Positions 17,545 to 25,697 are shown, counted from the first letter of the stretch. The stretch is DNA of 64,000 nt from Fibrobacter sp. UBA4297 (GCF_002394865.1 NZ_DGUZ01000001.1:1-64000); one strand, 5' to 3'. The notes: generated from the sequence alone by a model not told the origin. Numbers and translations: made by a program.

Positions 17545-17862
17545 TTAAATGTCCAGCTCTAGCAGCTGTAGATAGTTTCGCTTGGCGTAGAGAACTCGAT
17601 GGATCTGAACCATGTTGCCCCGGACAACATAGAACATTAAGTATTTGTCTATAGGAATGACTCTGTAGCCAACAAGTTTCAGCAGCGAGTCCTGATGGAC
17701 TTTGTAGATAAACGGGTGCGTCTTTAGGATTCTCACCTGTTCAAGAAATTTTTCGAAAATGGAATTTGAAGATGTCTTCAGAACATTCGCAAAATAGGAC
17801 TTGATTTCGGTCAGGTCTTTCTGTGCTGAAGGTGTGACGACGACGTCGTACTTTTTAGCCAT
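17545..17862 (-). CDS. ParE/RelE-type toxin
   Basis: The 105-residue protein has the RelE/ParE fold: VVVTPSAQKDLTEIKSYF at the N-terminus, then GYRVIPIDKYLMFYVVRGNMVQIHRVLYAKRNY, the typical C-terminal strands. Members are either ribosome-dependent mRNA nucleases or gyrase inhibitors; the sequence does not decide. Its gene overlaps the antitoxin gene by 8 bp, so translation is coupled. An inverted repeat GCTGGAC/GTCCAGC at 17531-17557 lies at its 3' end. Confidence 0.88.
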   Translation of the reverse strand: MAKKYDVVVTPSAQKDLTEIKSYFANVLKTSSNSIFEKFLEQVRILKTHPFIYKVHQDSLLKLVGYRVIPIDKYLMFYVVRGNMVQIHRVLYAKRNYLQLLELDI

Positions 17863-18112
17863 TCATCAGGTCCTTCAAGAATTTTTCCGCATCGGCGCAT
17901 TCTGCACCGCGTTCTACTTCAGAGATTGCTTCGGCAAGTTTTGAATACAGTTCCAACTGCGCCATCTGTTTTTCGTAACATTCGATAGACATCACGACCA
18001 TGTCTCCCACGCCGTTTTTGGTGAGGTACATGGGCTCGTCGTATTTGTGGACGGTCTCGGCAACACTTGTGAAGTTGTTTCGTAAATCAGAAATTGGTCG
18101 AATGGTCGGCAT
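17855..18112 (-). CDS. Phd/YefM-type antitoxin
   Basis: The 85-residue protein matches the Phd/YefM family: IRPISDLRNNFTSVAETVH at the N-terminus forms the DNA-binding part, and the PMYLTKNGVGDMVVMSIECYE segment follows. The acidic C-terminal half should wrap around the toxin. It precedes the toxin gene as expected. A promoter with a perfect palindrome in its spacer lies upstream, consistent with conditional autoregulation. Confidence 0.9.
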   Translation of the reverse strand: MPTIRPISDLRNNFTSVAETVHKYDEPMYLTKNGVGDMVVMSIECYEKQMAQLELYSKLAEAISEVERGAECADAEKFLKDLMNG

Positions 18113-18133
18113 AGCGGACTCCTTTATTACGAT

Positions 18134-18162
18134 AATATAATATCATAATTATGATAAGTCAA
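18134..18162 (-). promoter_or_regulatory. Promoter and operator of the toxin-antitoxin pair
   Basis: Read on the minus strand, TTGACT (18162-18157) and TATATT (18139-18134) are separated by exactly 17 bp. The spacer is almost entirely the perfect 16-bp palindrome TATCATAATTATGATA (18141-18156). An antitoxin bound there would block RNA polymerase directly. Confidence 0.85.
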
Positions 18163-18207
18163 GCGCAAAAGAAAACTTGAAGTTGACCAATGACCAAAAT
18201 CATCGCG

Positions 18208-20592
18208 TTAAATCACTTTCGGGCGGCCGCTCCGCATGGACAACAGGGAATCGACCATTTCGTTCCAGTGTTCCAATACGACTTTGCCGATGGCGGGGTC
18301 GTACATTTTGCCTAGATTTTTTTCGATTTCTTCACGGCAGTAGTCCAAAGACATGGCGTCGCGGTAAACTCGTTTGCTCGTCATGGCGTCAATGGAGTCT
18401 GCGATGGCAATCACGCGAGCGCCTATGGGGATGTCTTCGCCTTTGAGGCCTTCGGGGTAGCCACGGCCGTCGTAGCGTTCATGGTGGTGCAACACTATTT
18501 GCACCATTTCGTGCGTGTAGTTCGACTGCATTAGAATCTTTGCGCCAATGACCGGGTGCTGCTTGATGATTTCGAATTCTTCGTCGGTAAGTTTTCCCGG
18601 TTTTGTAAGAACGTTGTCTCGAATGCCTATTTTGCCGATATCATGCAGGTGTGCCGCGTGAGTAATCAGCGATATTGAACTTTCTGAAAGGCCTAGAGAG
18701 CGTGCTATCAATTCAGAGTAGGCTTTTACGCGTTCAGAATGGTGAGCCGTATAGGAATCTTTAGCTTCTTCGACTGAAATCAGGCAGGAAATCAAGTCCT
18801 TGAGGTTCTGGTTTTCGTCGTTTTCAACTGGCTTGTGATAATGCACCTTGTCGCGATACATGTTCAGGTCGGCTTCCATTTTCCAGTCGCTGATGGACTT
18901 GCGAATTCCGGAATCGCTGCGCAGGCGGCTTGCGCCTACAGCTATCGACAGATGGTAAAGCGCCTTTTTATTGTATTCGTTGATGTTCTTTTGCAGTATG
19001 GAATACAGCGGATAGTGAGAATCTATCGGAACATGCGTGATGACTGCGAATTCATCGCCGCCGATTCTAAAGCAGTTCCCGCTGGTGCCGTAGGTGTTTT
19101 TGATGGCTTTGGCGGCGGCCTTGATCAATTCGTCACCGGCCTGGTGGCCGAAGGTGTCGTTTGCGTATTTGAGGCCGTTCACGTCCATCAGGAACATGGT
19201 CCAGGAATCTTCTTGGGAGTCTTCCTGGTTGATTGTTTCTAGAAGTGCATCGAATGCGAGCCTGTTTTCGAGTCCTGTCAGGCTGTCCGTCGTTGCGACA
19301 TCTTGCAGGTGCTCGTTCATGACACGTAACCTGCTGTTGATCTGTTCCAGTTCAAACGACGTTTCGCGAATGAATGTGGCCATGCGGGCGGCGAGTGGCA
19401 AACGGGTGGAATTTTCATCCGGAATTATGACGCCTTTGGCGTGTCCCCGTTTTGTAATGGCGCCTTCGCGCATTGATGCAATGACGAGCGTGATGTTATG
19501 TTGGTTTAAAAATCCCTTTTCGCGCAAGAATTCACCGTGCGAGAAAAATCCCGTGCTGGAGGCGAGCCCCTTGAACGCTGTAATTTCGTATGTCGGTTCG
19601 TGCTTGGACCAAAATGCCTTTCGAGCCGCACAGGAGAATATGTGCATGACTTCGGGGGCGAACAGTTCGGCGTTTTCGCTTTCGGCCTTGATTTTTTCGA
19701 GAATCAGTTGCGGCTCGCCATACGAGAGGCGGACGATTGAACCCTCGTCAATATCCGAAGACATAGAGAGCGACCCGTCCGGATTGCTGGCACCTGCGGC
19801 ACGCACGATGGAAATCCCGTTGTGCTCGTAGAGCATTGGGAATTCAAGGGCGTTGTAGAAAAAGTTTTTGTCGTTCTTGATGTTCAGGTACTTGTTGTAA
19901 ACTTCGTAGGCGGGGAGGCTGCTCAATTCGTAAAGGATGTTGCCTTTGGAGCGGGTGACGTGGAAGTTGCGGCCGATAGGCTTCCATCCGCTGATTTTGC
20001 GGGATTCTACATAAAATTCCGGACCGCCGTAGAACACCACTAAAAGGCCTGATGTGGTGTGACCGCCCACGGATGAAAATACGCAGGAATTCGGGCTCGT
20101 GATGTCGGGGGAGCAGACGATGCCGCCAAAAATCTGGATGTTCGGGGCCAAGGCGTCGAGCCCTTCGCAAAGATTCGTTGTCGAAAACGGCGAAATGCAG
20201 TGGTAGATTTCAACCGCTTTTACCCAGGGGTTCTGCTTGGCTTCTTCCACGATTTCGTGGGCGATGTCGCTGATGGACTTGTTGGAAAAGTCGTACTGCA
20301 AAATCTGGATCTTTGTCGTCGGCTTTTCGAAAATGATGGCGGATATGGAAATTTCGCTTGCTTTTTCGCAGTCTACGATGTTTCCGCTAGTGGAGTTTCC
20401 GAACCACGGCGTGTTGGGGAAGACGTGCTCCAGGGTTGCCCAAACGGGTTTTAGCTTTTCTGGATCCAGTTCTTCGGAATGAATCTGGAAGCATACCGTT
20501 GGCGAACCGTTTTCTTTGCACCAATTGCTAAAATCGACAAGTTCTTTTTCAAATGTTGCCGTATCGTTAAATGCAAAAATCCTGTTTTTCAT
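18208..20592 (-). CDS. FIST sensor fused to GGDEF and HD-GYP domains
   Basis: This 794-residue soluble protein combines three modules. Residues about 30-390 are FIST N and C domains, thought to sense small ligands such as amino acids. Residues about 432-585 are a diguanylate cyclase domain with intact GGDEF (511-515); no RxxD inhibitory site is seen just upstream. Residues about 608-780 are HD-GYP with HDIGKIGI (H650, D651) and RGYPEGLKG (710-718). Both cyclase and phosphodiesterase motifs look complete, so it may make or break cyclic di-GMP depending on ligand. No membrane segment is seen. It is a single gene with its own promoter region. Confidence 0.9.
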   Translation of the reverse strand: MKNRIFAFNDTATFEKELVDFSNWCKENGSPTVCFQIHSEELDPEKLKPVWATLEHVFPNTPWFGNSTSGNIVDCEKASEISISAIIFEKPTTKIQILQYDFSNKSISDIAHEIVEEAKQNPWVKAVEIYHCISPFSTTNLCEGLDALAPNIQIFGGIVCSPDITSPNSCVFSSVGGHTTSGLLVVFYGGPEFYVESRKISGWKPIGRNFHVTRSKGNILYELSSLPAYEVYNKYLNIKNDKNFFYNALEFPMLYEHNGISIVRAAGASNPDGSLSMSSDIDEGSIVRLSYGEPQLILEKIKAESENAELFAPEVMHIFSCAARKAFWSKHEPTYEITAFKGLASSTGFFSHGEFLREKGFLNQHNITLVIASMREGAITKRGHAKGVIIPDENSTRLPLAARMATFIRETSFELEQINSRLRVMNEHLQDVATTDSLTGLENRLAFDALLETINQEDSQEDSWTMFLMDVNGLKYANDTFGHQAGDELIKAAAKAIKNTYGTSGNCFRIGGDEFAVITHVPIDSHYPLYSILQKNINEYNKKALYHLSIAVGASRLRSDSGIRKSISDWKMEADLNMYRDKVHYHKPVENDENQNLKDLISCLISVEEAKDSYTAHHSERVKAYSELIARSLGLSESSISLITHAAHLHDIGKIGIRDNVLTKPGKLTDEEFEIIKQHPVIGAKILMQSNYTHEMVQIVLHHHERYDGRGYPEGLKGEDIPIGARVIAIADSIDAMTSKRVYRDAMSLDYCREEIEKNLGKMYDPAIGKVVLEHWNEMVDSLLSMRSGRPKVI

Positions 20593-20819
20593 TTCGAGTT
20601 CCCCTTCCTGTTACGCCAAAGCGTAATTCGACTTAGATAATATATCATTTCTAGGCCGGATGTGGCTAGGAAATTGTTGAAAAGAGGGAATCTTGGGACG
20701 AAAATGTGATTTTGCGCGATATGGATGGTATGGTGGAGTCTCCATATTGACGGTCAAAATTCATTTTGCTAAAATGTCTTTTGACATAGTTTTATGCCGT
20801 AAGGTGTAGAACGTACGAT

Positions 20820-20990
20820 TTAGAGTATTTGCTCTTATTCTCAATCCTGAAACTACCACTTTCAAACTACCTGAGAATAAGGCGAGCGCTCACGTCCCTA
20901 TGGGGCGTGGGTCGTTTGTGCTTATTAGGTAGATGGGTGTGGTAGCCCTCAGGATTAGTAAGCATTTGAAACGACTCCACGCCTTTTTTG
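20820..20990 (+). ncRNA. Structured RNA with two exclusive folds (leader or independent small RNA)
   Basis: Fold A is a long rod. AATCCTGA (20843-20850) pairs with TCAGGATT (20949-20956), CTACCAC (20853-20859) with GTGGTAG (20939-20945), CTACCT (20867-20872) with AGGTAG (20927-20932) and AATAAG (20876-20881) with CTTATT (20921-20926). CACGTCCC (20891-20898) pairs with GGGGCGTG (20902-20909), using one wobble pair. Fold B uses CTTATTCTCA (20834-20843) with TGAGAATAAG (20872-20881). It also pairs GGCGTGGGTCGTTT (20904-20917) with AAACGACTCCACGCC (20969-20983, one bulge), followed by T6 as a terminator. The folds exclude each other. TTGACA lies at 20781. It matches no riboswitch, 6S or tmRNA motif I know. 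Confidence 0.6.
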
Positions 20991-21026
20991 TTTTATGACT
21001 ATTGGGGCAAAAGTCTCCGCAAAAGC

Positions 21027-21050
21027 AAGAGCATTTAGCTCTTTGTTTTT
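21027..21050 (+). terminator. Hairpin with T-tract directly before an acyltransferase gene
   Basis: AAGAGC (21027-21032) pairs with GCTCTT (21038-21043), then TGTTTTT. It lies immediately before the Shine-Dalgarno AAGGAG (21051) of the next gene, so it can act as an attenuator or as a second end for the RNA at 20820. Confidence 0.6.
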
Positions 21051-21062
21051 AAGGAGAAAAAT

Positions 21063-22067
21063 ATGGAAAATAGTACTGCCCAATTGGGGCAAGTCGCAAA
21101 GAGAAATGAAGTTCTTAATTTACTTAAAGGACTTGCTTGTATAGCTGTGGTTTTTATCCACATTCATTTCCCGGGAGTTGTCGGCATCATTATTTGGAAG
21201 TCTTTGGCTTCTTTTGCTGTTCCTTCATTTCTTATGATTGCAGGGTATTTTGCCTTTGGAAAGGATGAAACCGTTATAAAGAGAAGAATGATAAAAATTT
21301 TAAAAATATTTGCTTTTGGCTATCTCTGTTTTCTGGGTTACAATGCTTTTTTTCAAGTTCTTCGGGGCTCTGTTGTAGAGTGGCTGTCGTTAAATTTTAA
21401 ATATACGACTCCTATTAAATATGCTGTTTTCTGCACGATTGATTTTGCAATACCTCTTTGGTATTTGATTGCTATGGCTGAAACATACTTTGTTTGGCAT
21501 TTTGTTGTTAAGCATAAAAAGGAGAACAGAGCTCTTTTTATTATGCCATTGTTGTTTGTTTTTAAGATTGTTTTGACTACATATTGCGCAACGAAAGATT
21601 TGCCTTGGATGTTCCATATAAATTTTTTAACAGGAGCGATGCCATATTTCCTTTTTGGATATTATCTTCGATCAAAAGAAAAATTTTTCAAGTCTTTTCG
21701 TTATTCGTCCGTTTTGTTGGTAATTGTTGTTGGAAGTCTTGCTTCTTTAATTCCTTTGCTTTGTGATTTTCCAATAAAGATTTCATGTATAGGGAATATT
21801 ATCTATTCTCTTGCAATTTTTACATTGGCTATTAAAATTCCTGATAAATCATATTGTAAACCATTGGAATATGTTGGAGATAAATTGTCCTTGAATGTTT
21901 ATATATTCCATATGTTAGTTTCTAGCGTTCTATATATTGTCTGTAGCAGATATCTTTTGAATATTGATTTACATGTGGGCTTATTAAGTTGGATCCATCC
22001 AATTTTAGTTGTCGTTTTGACGATGGCTTGGGCTCAATTTCTTGAAAAGGTTAAAATCCGTTTCTAA
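21063..22067 (+). CDS. Acyltransferase 3 family membrane protein, AT-rich
   Basis: The 334-residue protein has about ten hydrophobic segments and the family start RNEVLNLLKGLACIAVVFIHIHFP, where the His is thought to be catalytic. FMIAGYFAFGK follows as in OafA/WecH-like O-acyltransferases. Such proteins acylate polysaccharides or other surface glycans. AAGGAG precedes ATG 21063. The gene is much more AT-rich than its neighbours, suggesting lateral gain. It follows the two-fold RNA region and a terminator-like hairpin, so transcription into it may be controlled. Confidence 0.8.
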   Translation: MENSTAQLGQVAKRNEVLNLLKGLACIAVVFIHIHFPGVVGIIIWKSLASFAVPSFLMIAGYFAFGKDETVIKRRMIKILKIFAFGYLCFLGYNAFFQVLRGSVVEWLSLNFKYTTPIKYAVFCTIDFAIPLWYLIAMAETYFVWHFVVKHKKENRALFIMPLLFVFKIVLTTYCATKDLPWMFHINFLTGAMPYFLFGYYLRSKEKFFKSFRYSSVLLVIVVGSLASLIPLLCDFPIKISCIGNIIYSLAIFTLAIKIPDKSYCKPLEYVGDKLSLNVYIFHMLVSSVLYIVCSRYLLNIDLHVGLLSWIHPILVVVLTMAWAQFLEKVKIRF

Positions 22068-22107
22068 AGGAAACTTGCGGGTTGGATCGGAACGCTGCAG
22101 AGGTCTC

Positions 22108-22153
22108 TTGACTTTAACATTTTAAAGGACTATATTTGGTACTGAATGTAGTC
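22108..22153 (+). promoter_or_regulatory. Promoter and likely operator of the second toxin-antitoxin pair
   Basis: TTGACT (22108-22113) and TATATT (22131-22136) are 17 bp apart. An imperfect inverted repeat, GACTATATTT against GAATGTAGTC, spans the -10 box, which fits antitoxin autoregulation. Confidence 0.7.
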
Positions 22154-22165
22154 TTTTGAGGTTTT

Positions 22166-22441
22166 ATGCAGAAATTGGAAAATATCAAACCGATATCGTA
22201 TATCAAGGCTAATGCTGCAAAGGTGTTAGATCATGTGAATGAAACGCGGGCTCCATATATAGTCACGCAAAATGGGGAAGCTCGTGGCGTGATTGTCGAT
22301 ACGGAAACTTTTCAGACAATGCAAGATGCTCTGAAGCTTTTCAAGCTTATTGCGCAAAGTGAAGCTGAAATAGCAAAAGGAAAAGTTATTCGTCAAAAAG
22401 ACCTGTTTGATGCTTTGGAGCGAGAACTTGATGCCCTCTAA
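22166..22441 (+). CDS. Phd/YefM-type antitoxin
   Basis: The 91-residue protein carries the family N-terminus IKPISYIKANAAKVLDHV and the YIVTQNGEARGVIVDTETFQ segment typical of Phd/YefM. The C-terminal half is helical and charged, as needed to bind the toxin. The toxin gene overlaps its end by 11 bp. The last 25 bp are partly duplicated downstream of the toxin at 22770. Confidence 0.9.
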   Translation: MQKLENIKPISYIKANAAKVLDHVNETRAPYIVTQNGEARGVIVDTETFQTMQDALKLFKLIAQSEAEIAKGKVIRQKDLFDALERELDAL

Positions 22442-22769
22442 AAAATTTATGGTTGAATGGTCTGAATCTGCATCCAATGATTTAAGGTCTATTGTTTTTC
22501 ATATTGCAAAGGAAAGCAAAAAGAATGCTAAAGATTCTTTTGCTAGAATAAAGAAAGAGAGTCTTGTTCTAGAAAGTTTTCCTGATTTAGGGAAGGTCCC
22601 TAATGAATTGGATAAATTACAAATAGGTGGGTTCCGTGAACTTGTGATTTCTCCATGGCGTGTTATCTATCGCAAGGAGAATAATAAGGTGGTTGTTGTT
22701 GCTGTTGTTGATTCTAGGCGTGATTTAGAAGATGCTGTTTGGAATCGTATGATGTATCCGTTTATGTAA
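22431..22769 (+). CDS. ParE/RelE-type toxin
   Basis: The 112-residue protein follows the ParE/RelE plan: FMVEWSESASNDLRSIVFHIA, a helical middle, and IGGFRELVISPWRVIYRKEN near residue 70, the characteristic strand with Arg residues. ATG 22431 is chosen because it gives the usual size and overlaps the antitoxin gene; the frame is open to 22407. Whether it attacks gyrase or mRNA is not visible. Confidence 0.87.
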   Translation: MPSKKFMVEWSESASNDLRSIVFHIAKESKKNAKDSFARIKKESLVLESFPDLGKVPNELDKLQIGGFRELVISPWRVIYRKENNKVVVVAVVDSRRDLEDAVWNRMMYPFM

Positions 22770-22890
22770 GCTTTGGAGCGGGAGCTTGAAGCCGGGTGTT
22801 GCGGGCTGGCGCATGAAGCCCGCTCGAAGGGGTGATGGAAGACCCGGCGGGGCCGGGGCTGCAATCAGGGGGAGTCGTCCCCCCCTTTGT
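22770..22890. repeat. GC-rich island with antitoxin-end duplication and hairpins
   Basis: The first 25 bp, CTTTGGAGCGGGAGCTTGAA, repeat the antitoxin gene end CTTTGGAGCGAGAACTTGAT (22414) with a few changes. Next comes GCGGGCT...AGCCCGC, then GGGGGA...TCCCCC followed by CCTTT, a terminator-like hairpin. The block is far more GC-rich than the flanking AT-rich genes. Confidence 0.55.
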
Positions 22891-22943
22891 AATAGCGGTC
22901 ATTTTTTCACTTTTTTTTGTACAAGGGATGCCAAAAGGGCGTT

Positions 22944-22949
22944 TATAAT
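22944..22949 (+). promoter_or_regulatory. Candidate -10 box for ilvE
   Basis: TATAAT at 22944-22949 lies in an AT-rich stretch 66 bp before ilvE. No clear -35 is seen at 17 bp. The leader contains a small GGTA...TACC inverted repeat. No T-box or peptide attenuator is apparent. Confidence 0.4.
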
Positions 22950-23014
22950 TGTATTTTTCAAGCGGTACCGAATGATACCTTTAAATATGCACATTTGCAA
23001 AAAAGGTTAATACT

Positions 23015-24049
23015 ATGCAAGTTGATTTGAATACTGTCGATTGGAAGACGCTCCCCTTCGGTTATTACGATACCGATTACAATGTCCGCTGCTACTACCG
23101 CAATGGTGAATGGGGCAAGATTGAAGTATCTTCTTCTAAGGACATTAGCATCCATATGGCCGCTACTTGCTTGCATTACGGCCAGGAAGGTTTTGAAGGC
23201 CTCAAGGCTTACACGGGCAAGGATGGCAAGGTCCGTATTTTCCGCGTCGAAGAAAACGCTAAGCGTATGCAGAATACGGCCAACCGTATTTTGATGGCTG
23301 TTCCGCCGGTTGAACTTTTCCGCGAAATGGTCCACACTGTGGTGAAATTGAACAAGCGCTTTGTTCCGCCTTATGGTTATGGCGCAACGCTCTACATCCG
23401 TCCGCTCCTGATTGGTATGAGCCCGGAAGTGGGTGTGAAGCCTGCTGATGAATATTTGCTTATGATGTTTGTGACTCCGGTGGGTCCGTACTTCAAGGAT
23501 GGGTTCAAGCCGGTGGACATGATGATCAGCCGCAACTACGACCGCGCTGCTCCGCAGGGTACGGGTACGGTGAAGGTCGGCGGTAACTACGCTGCTAGCC
23601 TCCAGTCCCTCGCTGAAGCCAAGAAGCTCGGTTACTCCAGCACGATTTACCTCGATGCAAAGGAAAAGAAGTATATCGACGAATGCGGTCCGGCAAACTT
23701 CTTCGGCATCAAGGGCAAGACCTACGTGACTCCGAAGTCTGAATCCATTTTGCCGTCCATTACGAACAAGAGCTTGCAGCAGTTGGCTGAATACCTCGGC
23801 TACACTGTGGAACGCCGCCAGGTTCCGTTCGAAGAACTCGCTGAATTCAGCGAAACGGCTGAATGCGGTACGGCTGCCGTGATTACCCCGATCAAGAAGA
23901 TTGTGGATCCGGTCGCCGGCAAGGAATTCACTTACGGTGACGGCAAGAATCCGGGTCCGGTCTGCACGGAACTCTTCACCAAGTACACTGCTATCCAGTT
24001 CGGCGAAGCGGAAGACCCGTTCGGCTGGACTGAAGTGGTGGATCTGTAG
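23015..24049 (+). CDS. ilvE: Branched-chain amino acid aminotransferase
   Basis: The 344-residue fold-type IV PLP enzyme transfers the amino group between glutamate and valine, leucine or isoleucine. Visible motifs are CLHYGQEGFEGLKAY near residue 52, RPLLIG, the Schiff-base Lys in TGTVKVGGNYAAS and ECGPANFFGI. Length and motifs fit the class II BCAT subgroup (eukaryote-like and many bacteria), which is longer than E. coli IlvE. AAAGG precedes the ATG. The gene stands alone, closed by the terminator at 24181. Confidence 0.94.
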   Translation: MQVDLNTVDWKTLPFGYYDTDYNVRCYYRNGEWGKIEVSSSKDISIHMAATCLHYGQEGFEGLKAYTGKDGKVRIFRVEENAKRMQNTANRILMAVPPVELFREMVHTVVKLNKRFVPPYGYGATLYIRPLLIGMSPEVGVKPADEYLLMMFVTPVGPYFKDGFKPVDMMISRNYDRAAPQGTGTVKVGGNYAASLQSLAEAKKLGYSSTIYLDAKEKKYIDECGPANFFGIKGKTYVTPKSESILPSITNKSLQQLAEYLGYTVERRQVPFEELAEFSETAECGTAAVITPIKKIVDPVAGKEFTYGDGKNPGPVCTELFTKYTAIQFGEAEDPFGWTEVVDL

Positions 24050-24175
24050 TAGGTATTAGGTAATAGGGGTTAGGGTTTAGGTGAATAATCGTGGCTTCGC
24101 CACCCTGTATAGATTCGCAAAGCGAATGATTCTTTATTCCTAAAACCTATAACCTACAACCTGAAACCTGCAATC
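24047..24175. repeat. Two-armed short-word element, TTAGG type
   Basis: The left arm GGTATTAGGTAATAGGGGTT is followed by the GTGGCTTCGCCAC hairpin, CCTGTATA, the ATTCGCAAAGCGAAT hairpin, and the right arm CCTAAAACCTATAACCTAC. The core order equals that at 16072-16203, but the arms use a different word, complementary to each other. Confidence 0.75.
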
Positions 24176-24180
24176 TTTTT

Positions 24181-24209
24181 CCCGTGGCGTGTGCTACGGG
24201 ATTTTTTTT
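24181..24209 (+). terminator. Terminator of ilvE (repeated terminator sequence)
   Basis: CCCGT (24181-24185) pairs with ACGGG (24196-24200), followed by ATTTTTTTT. The sequence GTGGCGTGTGCTACGGGATT is nearly identical at 34816, behind ompH, so it is a reused terminator cassette. Confidence 0.75.
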
Positions 24210-25617
24210 AAATCTTGATTCTTATCTTTTTTTGTTTGTAAATGGATTGCCCGCCATTGCAGATGTAGGCTACGGTGCAGACGATGAAGAATGCTGGGAG
24301 GCAATTGAATCCGAAAATTTCGCCTGCGATGAGGATGGGGGCCCAGAGTGTGTTGCTTGCGCTTGCGAAAACTGCGGCGAAGCCGAGTGCTGCGGCGAGG
24401 GCAACGGGCATTCCGAACACGCTCGCGATGAAAATTCCGAAGGTTGCGCCGATAGCAAAAAGCGGGGTGACGACACCGCCTACGAATCCGGCGGAGAGCG
24501 TAAGAATCGTGAGTGCGAATTTCAGAATCCAGTCGTATCCGGCAATCCCGGTGGCACTCGCGTTAGCAATGCTCGCGGCAGTTCCAACAGCATTCGCAGC
24601 TTCTCCGGCCGCATTTGCAGAAGCAAAACTCATATCCAACAAGTTTGTTCCAAGTCCGGCGTAACGGCCCTGGAAAAAGAGGAGGAGCAAAGCACTTATG
24701 CCAACGCCCATAATGGCGATGCGCTTGATGTTGTTCGGGAACTTCTTTGCAAAAAAGTTCTGCGAGAGTCCGAGGAGTTTTGCAAATCCACCGCCGACAA
24801 TGCCGAAGAGTATGCCCATCAGCGCAAGCTTCACAAGGAACTTGCCGTCAAGAGCGCCTTCGTTCGTGAAGATGCTTGCCGAGAATCCGCTCGCATCAAG
24901 AAGTGAATTCAAATCTACGCTGAACTTGTGGAATCCAAGCATGCTTGTAACTTTGCAGGCGGTGAATGCGGCGGCTGCAGCGGGGAGTAGGGCGGCGAGT
25001 TCAAAATGCCCGACGAGCAAGACTTCCAAGGCAAATGCTGTGGCTGCCATCGGGGCTTGGAAAATTCCTGCAAAGCCTGCGGCAAGGCCTGTTATGAGCA
25101 TGATGTGCGCTGCGTTTTCAAAGGGTAACTTTTTACTTATGTTGTACGATAGCGCGGAGCCGATTTGCATAGCGGCGCCTTCGCGGCCGGCGCTTCCGCC
25201 AAAGAGTTGCGTGAGCCATGTGCTCACGGCTGCCATCGGGATGGCGACAAGCGGAAAGTCTGTCTCTTTCTTGAGTCCGACTGCAAAGACTTGGTCCATG
25301 CCGCGCTCTGTCCAGCGGCCCCATTTCTTGTACGCGAAAGCAATTGCTGCTCCGCCGATTGCGAGTGCGGGGATGAGGTAGAGAGGGTTTGCGTCGCGAA
25401 TAGCCGTGAGTCTATCGCTAATGTCTCCGAAACAAGCGGTGAGTGCGCCGATGACGGCGCCGAGGGCGATACCTAGCAGCACAAATGTCGGAGTCGCAAA
25501 CCACTTGAGCATTTTTTCCTTGATGCGTTCCTTGGCCATCTTCATCATCTGTTCTTTCATTTCGGGGCTGAACTGATTGAACTGTTGGCTTGCTTTTGAA
25601 AAATCACTGAAATTCAT
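24208..25617 (-). CDS. ClC-family chloride/fluoride channel or antiporter
   Basis: The 469-residue membrane protein has the ClC layout of many reentrant helices. GGSAGREGAAMQ (the gating-Glu motif GREGP, here with Ala after Gly), GIFQAPMAATAFALE and GFVGGVVTPLFAIGA are visible. ClC proteins move chloride, or fluoride in the CLC-F branch; the sequence alone does not settle which. Residues 1-45 are a charged cytoplasmic extension. ATG 25617 is preferred over TTG 25632. It is divergent from the CotH lipoprotein gene across about 200 bp that hold a palindrome. Confidence 0.9.
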   Translation of the reverse strand: MNFSDFSKASQQFNQFSPEMKEQMMKMAKERIKEKMLKWFATPTFVLLGIALGAVIGALTACFGDISDRLTAIRDANPLYLIPALAIGGAAIAFAYKKWGRWTERGMDQVFAVGLKKETDFPLVAIPMAAVSTWLTQLFGGSAGREGAAMQIGSALSYNISKKLPFENAAHIMLITGLAAGFAGIFQAPMAATAFALEVLLVGHFELAALLPAAAAAFTACKVTSMLGFHKFSVDLNSLLDASGFSASIFTNEGALDGKFLVKLALMGILFGIVGGGFAKLLGLSQNFFAKKFPNNIKRIAIMGVGISALLLLFFQGRYAGLGTNLLDMSFASANAAGEAANAVGTAASIANASATGIAGYDWILKFALTILTLSAGFVGGVVTPLFAIGATFGIFIASVFGMPVALAAALGFAAVFASASNTLWAPILIAGEIFGFNCLPAFFIVCTVAYICNGGQSIYKQKKIRIKI

Positions 25618-25680
25618 AAGACCCTTTTGCAACTAAAATTTTTCATAAAATTTAGTAAAATGGGACGCTTCGTTCCGGTT

Positions 25681-25697
25681 TTTGACATGTTGTCAAA
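25681..25697. promoter_or_regulatory. TTTGACA-N3-TGTCAAA inverted repeat
   Basis: A perfect 7-bp inverted repeat with a 3-bp centre lies in the divergent region between the ClC and CotH genes. It looks like an operator. The left arm also contains a TTGACA hexamer, so a bound protein would cover a possible -35 box. The binding protein is unknown. Confidence 0.5.

Noticed and set aside
17531..17557. Rho-independent terminator after gltA
   Set aside because: GCTGGAC/GTCCAGC forms a stem, but there is no T-tract on either strand and it overlaps the toxin gene.
20820..20990. 6S RNA, tmRNA or a known riboswitch (TPP, cobalamin, glycine, c-di-GMP)
   Set aside because: Rod shape is 6S-like and CTGAGA recalls TPP, but the defining conserved motifs of each class are missing.
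22770..23010. Small ORF at 22786-23010
   Set aside because: It is translated from a GC-rich hairpin block followed by promoter DNA; composition and content are not protein-like.
22890..23014. T-box or leader-peptide attenuator before ilvE
   Set aside because: No T-box motif, no run of branched-chain codons and no terminator hairpin directly before the gene.
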